Part shown: in pieces, positions 7,634-11,415 of the stretch | Numbering within the stretch: the stretch's first letter is position 1 | Layout of the letters: each line of letters opens with the position of its first letter | Source: Desulfosporosinus sp. UBA4726 | GTDB taxonomy: Bacteria; Bacillota; Desulfitobacteriia; Desulfitobacteriales; Desulfitobacteriaceae | NCBI GenBank assembly: GCA_002404215.1 | Contig: DHJG01000108.1 | Coordinates: forward strand, 30,529 to 41,943 | Reading direction: 5' to 3' | Length of the DNA stretch: 11,415 nucleotides | Made by a program: the position numbers and the translations under genes | The notes under the pieces: model-generated | Database searches by the model: none | What the model was told of the DNA's origin: nothing | The model's input: the letters and a program-made list of their open reading frames with translations, nothing else

Positions 7634-8266
7634 ATGTCTAAGATCGAAGAAGTTAAAGCTAAGTTAGAGGCAGGAAAAGCGAAACTAGTTCCAGGTTTGG
7701 TACAGGAAGCCTTGGATGAAGGCGCCGAAGTGCAAAGCATACTCCAGGCTATGATTGACTCCATGGGCGTCGTCGGTGACAAATTCTCCGCAGGAGAGAT
7801 TTTTGTACCAGAAATGCTGATGGCTGCTAAAGCTATGTCTAAAGGTGTGGAAGTACTAAAACCGTTACTCACTGGCGACACCTCATCTTCTTTAGGAACC
7901 TGCCTTATTGGTACGGTTGAAGGCGATCTTCATGACATCGGAAAAAACCTAGTTGCAATGATGATCGAAAGTGCTGGATTTACCGTGATCGACCTTGGCG
8001 TAGACGTATCGGCAGATAAATTTATCGAGGCTATCAAAGCAAATAAAAACGTAACCTTAGTAGCCTTATCAGGACTTCTTACAACAACCATGCCGGCCTT
8101 GAAGCAATCCGTTCAAACGATCAAAGCCAGTGGATTGACAGGCTTCAAGGTCATCGTTGGTGGTGCGCCTATATCAGCAGAATTCGCAGCTTCAACCGGT
8201 GCAGATGGTTTTGCTCCTGATGCAGGCAGTGCTGCTGTCAAAGCTAAAGAATTAGTAACCGCTTGA
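7634..8266 (+). CDS. Corrinoid (cobalamin-binding) methyl-carrier protein
   Basis: A 210-residue two-domain corrinoid protein of the MtaC/MtvC/O-demethylase CP type. Residues 1-88 form the helical B12-binding-2 cap, including the conserved GEIFVPEMLMAAKAM block at 54-68. Residues 89-210 form the Rossmann-like B12-binding domain. The base-off/His-on signature is complete: D98-x-H100-x-x-G103 with H100 as lower axial ligand, S146-x-L148 after 42 residues, and G176-G177 after 27 more. It carries the methyl group as methyl-Co(III) between MT I and MT II. The ATG has a strong GGAGGA (7621-7626) 7 bases upstream. It sits between MT II and MT I with gaps of 48 and 28 bp, so co-transcription is almost certain. 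The length matches the family (about 205-215 residues). Cobalt can be oxidised to Co(II), so a reductive activase from elsewhere in the genome is needed. Confidence 0.95.
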   Translation: MSKIEEVKAKLEAGKAKLVPGLVQEALDEGAEVQSILQAMIDSMGVVGDKFSAGEIFVPEMLMAAKAMSKGVEVLKPLLTGDTSSSLGTCLIGTVEGDLHDIGKNLVAMMIESAGFTVIDLGVDVSADKFIEAIKANKNVTLVALSGLLTTTMPALKQSVQTIKASGLTGFKVIVGGAPISAEFAASTGADGFAPDAGSAAVKAKELVTA

Positions 8267-8294
8267 AACAAGCCAATAATAAGGGGGCAGAATT

Positions 8295-9272
8295 ATGTTA
8301 ACGAAGAGACAGAATTTAATGGAAACGATTAAAGGTGGAAATCCGGACCGATTTGTAAATCAGTACGAGTTTATGAATTTGATCATGGAAGCTCCTCTTG
8401 GAACGATGGCCGGACCTGGTCAGACGGTGAAGAATGAGTGGGGCATTACATTCAGCTGGCCGGAAGGTCAACTAGGCGGTTTCCCGGTGCATGACGCTGA
8501 ACACAAGGTATTGAAGGATATCACTGAGTGGAAAAAATATGTTAAAGCACCTGTTGTTCAAACGTCTGATGAAGCTTGGTCTGCAGCTGTAGCACATGCC
8601 AATGCTGTCGATCGTAGCGAGGAATTTGTAACAGCATTTGTTGCACCAGGTGTCTTCGAAATGACTCATCACCTAATGAGCATGGAAGATGCACTCATGG
8701 CGCTATATGAAGAACCTGAAGCAATGCAAGAGCTGATTGATTGTATTACTGAACATGAGTTAGCCTATGCAAAAGTAATGATCGATCGTCTCCATCCTGA
8801 TTGCATTTTCCATCATGACGACTGGGGCAGCCAAAAATCTTCCTTCATTTCGCCTGCAATGTTTGAAGAGTTCTTCTTACCAGCTTACAAGAAAATATAT
8901 GGCTACTATAAAGCTAATGGTGTCGAACTGATCGTGCACCACAGTGATTCGTATGCTGCTAACTTAGTTCCCTACATGATCGAAATGGGAATAGATATCT
9001 GGCAGGGAACTATGACGACCAACAACACGCCTGAGCTTATCAAGAAATATGGTAAACAAATCACCTTCATGGGAGATATCGATAGCGGTGTCGTTGATTT
9101 CCCAGGCTGGACACCCGAAATAGTTGCTAGAGAAGTAGAGAGAGCTTGTAGGAATTGTGGAAAGTTATACTTTATTCCAAATCTAACTCAAGGTTTGAAT
9201 TTTAGTTCATTTCCAGGTGTATACGATTCCGCAACTCAAGCGATCGAGAAAATGAGCAAAGAAATGTTCTAA
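8295..9272 (+). CDS. UroD-family methyltransferase (MT I), probably an ether-cleaving O-demethylase component
   Basis: A 325-residue TIM-barrel protein of the uroporphyrinogen decarboxylase superfamily, in the branch that moves methyl groups to corrinoid proteins. MT II already fills the folate step, so this protein should be MT I, which takes the methyl group from the growth substrate. It has the spacing E131-X14-E146-X20-H167, which I recall as the zinc motif proposed for the vanillate MT I of Acetobacterium dehalogenans. It lacks the H-x-C...C zinc motif of MtaA/MtbA; the matching strand reads VHHSDS at 214-219. Other family blocks are GGFPVHD (61-67), FIPNLTQG (293-300) and MGDIDSG (259-265). 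It is not HemE: the HemE N-terminal substrate-binding PxWxMRQAG motif is absent. The ATG follows AAGGGGGC (8281-8288). The substrate is most likely a methoxylated aromatic compound, but other methyl donors are not excluded. Confidence 0.85.
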   Translation: MLTKRQNLMETIKGGNPDRFVNQYEFMNLIMEAPLGTMAGPGQTVKNEWGITFSWPEGQLGGFPVHDAEHKVLKDITEWKKYVKAPVVQTSDEAWSAAVAHANAVDRSEEFVTAFVAPGVFEMTHHLMSMEDALMALYEEPEAMQELIDCITEHELAYAKVMIDRLHPDCIFHHDDWGSQKSSFISPAMFEEFFLPAYKKIYGYYKANGVELIVHHSDSYAANLVPYMIEMGIDIWQGTMTTNNTPELIKKYGKQITFMGDIDSGVVDFPGWTPEIVAREVERACRNCGKLYFIPNLTQGLNFSSFPGVYDSATQAIEKMSKEMF

Positions 9273-9320
9273 ACACGTTGTCTATGTATTCCGATTTTTA
9301 GAAATGGAGGTGCCAAGATT

Positions 9321-10505
9321 ATGAAAATCAACAGGACCTTACTTAAAGTCGCAATATTAGCTGTAGCCATGCAAAATGGCGGGATGGGAGCCATTACACC
9401 CGCTTTAGGAGCGATAATAGCGGCTTTTCCAACGGTTGCGCCTAGTTTAGTCATGATGGTTGCTACAATTCCTGCTCTATTGTTAGCAATCATTCCCCCG
9501 ATTTATGCTAAAGCTACTGAATTCATGAGAAAGAAAAGTATTTTATACAGCGCAGCTATTCTATTCCTGGTTGGAGGCGTCGGTCCTGCGTTTTTCCATA
9601 CTAATATCTATGTAATTTTAGGATTTCGGGTTTTATTAGGTATTGCTAATGGTATTGTCATCCCTATGACTACAGACCTTTGTGTTGACTTCTTCGAAGA
9701 TCAAGAGCGAAATGACATGATGGGTTATGTATCTAGCATTACAGGTGTCAGTGGAGTCGTGTTCCAGATGCTAGGGGGCTATCTTGCTGGTCTAAACTGG
9801 TATTATGGTTTTTATGCTTATCTTATTTCAGCTGTTTTCTTTCTTTTTGCTATTATCTACCTACCTGAATCGGATAAGAAAGAAAAACTGGCTTCCGAAG
9901 GGTCTAATGTCAAAGCAAAAGTGCCTGGAAGCATCTACGTAATTTCCGCGGCATTCGGATTCTTCTTTTTGTTCATGTACATTATTATTACAAATGCAGC
10001 GATTGTTATTATGGGTGAAAAACTTGGGACCACAGCCGAAATTGGCCTTGCGTTTTCTTGCTTAACGCTTGCTTCTTTTATAACCTCAGCGGCTTTTGGG
10101 CAATTGTTCAAACGTCTTAAGTATTCCATACTTCCGATTTCCTATATTTTTGGTGCTCTCGGGCTCTATCTATGCTATATCGGCACTACCTTCTGGACGT
10201 TTACGCTAGGAATCGCTGTCTTCGGTCTGGGATTGGGTGCGGTCGTTCCGGCAGTGATGACCAAAATTACTGGATTGGTTCCTTATGAATTGGGAACGAA
10301 AGTTATTGGAATTGCATTCTTAGGTATGGGCCTAGGTGGGTTTATTCAACCTATGCTTTTTGCTGTAATCTTAGATATGGTTCATCAAGGACTTGGAAGA
10401 TTCCCGTTTATTATTGGTACAATTGGAATGCTTGTATTCACTGTGGTGATTTTTCTTGTTGACAGAGCAACACCGGTTATCCCTCCCACAACTATACAAG
10501 CATAG
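9321..10505 (+). CDS. MFS transporter, likely for the demethylase substrate or product
   Basis: A 394-residue major facilitator superfamily permease with 12 predicted membrane helices in two halves. The halves are split by a charged cytoplasmic loop at about 182-203 (SDKKEKL...). The N-terminal half has a weak motif A region (IYAKATEFMRKKS, 61-73, lacking the usual GxxxD), a motif B-like RVLLGIANGI (103-112) and a motif C-like VSGVVFQMLGGYLAG (143-157). The ATG follows TGGAGGTG (9305-9312), and the gene starts 48 bp after the MT I stop, so it is the last gene of the operon. Its place suggests uptake of the methylated substrate, or exchange with the demethylated product. Drug efflux is the default alternative for this family. 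The substrate cannot be read from the sequence. Confidence 0.88.
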   Translation: MKINRTLLKVAILAVAMQNGGMGAITPALGAIIAAFPTVAPSLVMMVATIPALLLAIIPPIYAKATEFMRKKSILYSAAILFLVGGVGPAFFHTNIYVILGFRVLLGIANGIVIPMTTDLCVDFFEDQERNDMMGYVSSITGVSGVVFQMLGGYLAGLNWYYGFYAYLISAVFFLFAIIYLPESDKKEKLASEGSNVKAKVPGSIYVISAAFGFFFLFMYIIITNAAIVIMGEKLGTTAEIGLAFSCLTLASFITSAAFGQLFKRLKYSILPISYIFGALGLYLCYIGTTFWTFTLGIAVFGLGLGAVVPAVMTKITGLVPYELGTKVIGIAFLGMGLGGFIQPMLFAVILDMVHQGLGRFPFIIGTIGMLVFTVVIFLVDRATPVIPPTTIQA

Positions 10506-10627
10506 GATATCCTTATGGAACGGTATTAATTGAATCGTTGAATATGACTCCTTCAAATAGGCCTAATAGGATCGAGACCAGCTATTCGTGATAAAAGCCA
10601 TATAAGAGATAGTTCTCGCAAAAAGGA

Positions 10628-10680
10628 GTGAAAGTAGCTATGAACAGCTATTCATAGCTGTTCATAGCTGTTACTTTCAC
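10628..10680. repeat. Long imperfect hairpin downstream of the MFS gene
   Basis: The arms are GTGAAAGTA plus GCTATGAACAGCT (10628-10649) and AGCTGTTCATAGC plus TACTTTCAC (10656-10680), giving 22 paired bases with one 3-base bulge (10669-10671) and a 6-base loop ATTCAT. The centre also consists of near-tandem 10-bp units (AGCTATTCAT then AGCTGTTCAT). No clean T run follows on either strand, so it is more likely an mRNA 3'-end stabilising structure or a dispersed palindromic element than a simple terminator. Confidence 0.6.
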
Positions 10681-10730
10681 TTGTCTCTGAAGTTCAAGTA
10701 AACTGAGGCAGTAAATTGTTGGTAGACATT

Positions 10731-10776
10731 ATTAGGAGGTACCAAATGGGGTGCTCCCTAATTTTTAGTCATTTCC
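10731..10776 (+). terminator. Candidate rho-independent terminator of the methyltransferase operon
   Basis: An imperfect inverted repeat between ATTAGGAGGTACC (10731-10743) and GGTGCTCCCTAAT (from about 10750), followed by a run of five T. It lies about 225 bp after the MFS stop, and no better terminator precedes it. The left arm has small gaps relative to the right arm, so stem strength is uncertain. Confidence 0.5.
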
Positions 10777-11043
10777 CAGTAAAAGGGTGAATGTTATCAA
10801 ATGGAGGGCATAAAAGAGTGAATAGCGATTTGGATCAGACGAAAGGAATTTGAGAACCCAGAAATATTTGGGAGAAAAGGGCCTTACAGTCTTAATAGCC
10901 TTTTTAAGTGCGTTTACCCATTATCAACCGATCTTTACCTAACAGCCTTGCCACGGATGGCCGAGAATTTAAACGCTTCTTCAGGCACTTCAACAGTAAG
11001 ATGGGATACTATATTCACTCATATGCGACTCTCATTTATCTGT

Positions 11044-11415
11044 TTATACCTGTGGCTTTAAGGGACCATAGAAATAGGAGGCTGTTGCACCGCCATCAAT
11101 TAAGAAGTCCACACCAGTGATAAATGCTCCCTGGGGGCTCATCAGCAGTTCTGCCACACTGGCTACCTCATCTGCTGTTCCCGGACGGCCTGCCGGGCAT
11201 TTGTCAAACATATTCTTATAGAAATCACCTCTGGGACCGTTAAACTCATCAATAGCCAGCGGGGTAACAATGATTCCCGGAGAGATGGAATTGATTCGCC
11301 CACCTCTGGCACCCCATTTAATAGATTCCGCCATAACCCTCTTTTCGTTGCAGCGTTTCGCCATCTGATAGGCGTGCAAGGTATCTCTGATATTCTCCGG
11401 CTGAAGCACTTCCAG
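11044..11415 (-). CDS. Short-chain dehydrogenase/reductase, C-terminal part (cut by window edge)
   Basis: The last 123 codons of a classical SDR oxidoreductase; the N-terminal Rossmann part with the nucleotide-binding glycine motif lies beyond the right edge of the window. The catalytic YxxxK is visible as YQMAK (complement of about 11355-11369). After it come the GGRINSISPGIIVTPL strand and loop, which contact the cofactor, the DEVASVAELLMSPQGAFITG helix-strand, and the C-terminal DFLIDGGATASY ending typical of SDRs. The frame is open to the window edge, so a start inside the window should not be assigned. It faces the methyltransferase operon tail to tail and is unlikely to be part of it. 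The substrate is not known. Confidence 0.88.
   Translation of the reverse strand: MEVLQPENIRDTLHAYQMAKRCNEKRVMAESIKWGARGGRINSISPGIIVTPLAIDEFNGPRGDFYKNMFDKCPAGRPGTADEVASVAELLMSPQGAFITGVDFLIDGGATASYFYGPLKPQV

Larger units (their letters stand above)
10506..11043. other. Intergenic stretch without a convincing gene
   Basis: About 540 bp between the MFS gene and the dehydrogenase fragment. It holds a long hairpin (10628-10680), a terminator-like stem-loop (10731-10776) and a weaker stem AAAAGGGC (10875-10882) / GCCTTTTT (10898-10905). On the minus strand at 10935-11018 is a 27-codon frame (with TVEVPEEAF and FSAIRG) that faintly resembles the start of a small antitoxin-like protein, but it has no ribosome binding site and stops early. 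No tRNA, CRISPR array or intact gene was seen. Confidence 0.6.

Noticed and set aside
8295..9272. HemE (uroporphyrinogen decarboxylase) of heme synthesis
   Set aside because: The HemE substrate-binding motifs are absent, and the gene lies in an operon with a corrinoid protein and a folate methyltransferase, so the methyltransferase branch of the superfamily fits better.
9321..10505. Glycine betaine transport/demethylation cluster (MttB-type)
   Set aside because: The transporter is MFS rather than BCCT, and MT I is UroD-type rather than MttB/MtgB-type.
10731..10776. T-box riboswitch (AGGAGGTACC followed by a terminator-like arm)
   Set aside because: The T-box core does not match fully, no stem I or specifier structure was seen upstream, and no synthetase or amino-acid gene follows.
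1..11415. CRISPR array, insertion sequence with transposase, or phage genes
   Set aside because: No regularly spaced repeats, no transposase motifs and no terminal inverted repeats flanking a gene were seen.

Overview
The window looks like chromosomal DNA of an anaerobic, spore-forming Firmicute of the Peptococcaceae type (Desulfosporosinus/Desulfitobacterium-like). This is inferred from low-to-moderate G+C, strong GGAGG ribosome binding sites with frequent TTG starts, and a corrinoid-dependent methyl transfer operon of the kind found in acetogens and these genera. The genus is not proven by the sequence.

Left part (1-4100): four genes, all on the minus strand. They encode a YdjM-type membrane metal-dependent hydrolase, a cytoplasmic protein made of four BON domains, a two-helix potassium channel with a cytoplasmic RCK (TrkA-N/TrkA-C) gate, and a PHP-domain phosphoesterase. 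The BON gene ends in a clear hairpin terminator. The BON and channel genes are adjacent and could form a potassium-sensing pair (inference).

Middle (4100-5060): a tRNA-Trp(CCA) gene with a near-ideal sigma-A promoter and a rho-independent terminator. It is followed by gene-poor sequence holding an 11-bp tandem repeat and a short peptidoglycan-binding-domain gene that looks like a fragment. This resembles a worn integration site beside a tRNA, but the evidence is weak.

Core (5063-10505): a PucR/CdaR-type regulator on the minus strand, divergent from a four-gene plus-strand operon. The operon encodes a methyltetrahydrofolate-type methyltransferase (MT II), a corrinoid protein, a UroD-family methyltransferase (MT I), and an MFS transporter. 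The first three genes make a complete methyl route from a donor R-OCH3 (or similar) via MT I to the Co(I) corrinoid and via MT II to tetrahydrofolate. The MFS protein probably carries the substrate or the demethylated product. MT I carries an E-X14-E-X20-H pattern (E131, E146, H167), which I recall as the zinc motif proposed for a vanillate-type O-demethylase methyltransferase. The best reading is an O-demethylase operon for a methoxylated aromatic compound, with the exact substrate unknown. No corrinoid-activating (reductive activase) gene is in the window.

Right end (10506-11415): about 540 bp without a convincing gene, containing a large hairpin and a terminator-like stem-loop. Then comes the C-terminal part of a short-chain dehydrogenase/reductase on the minus strand, cut by the window edge.
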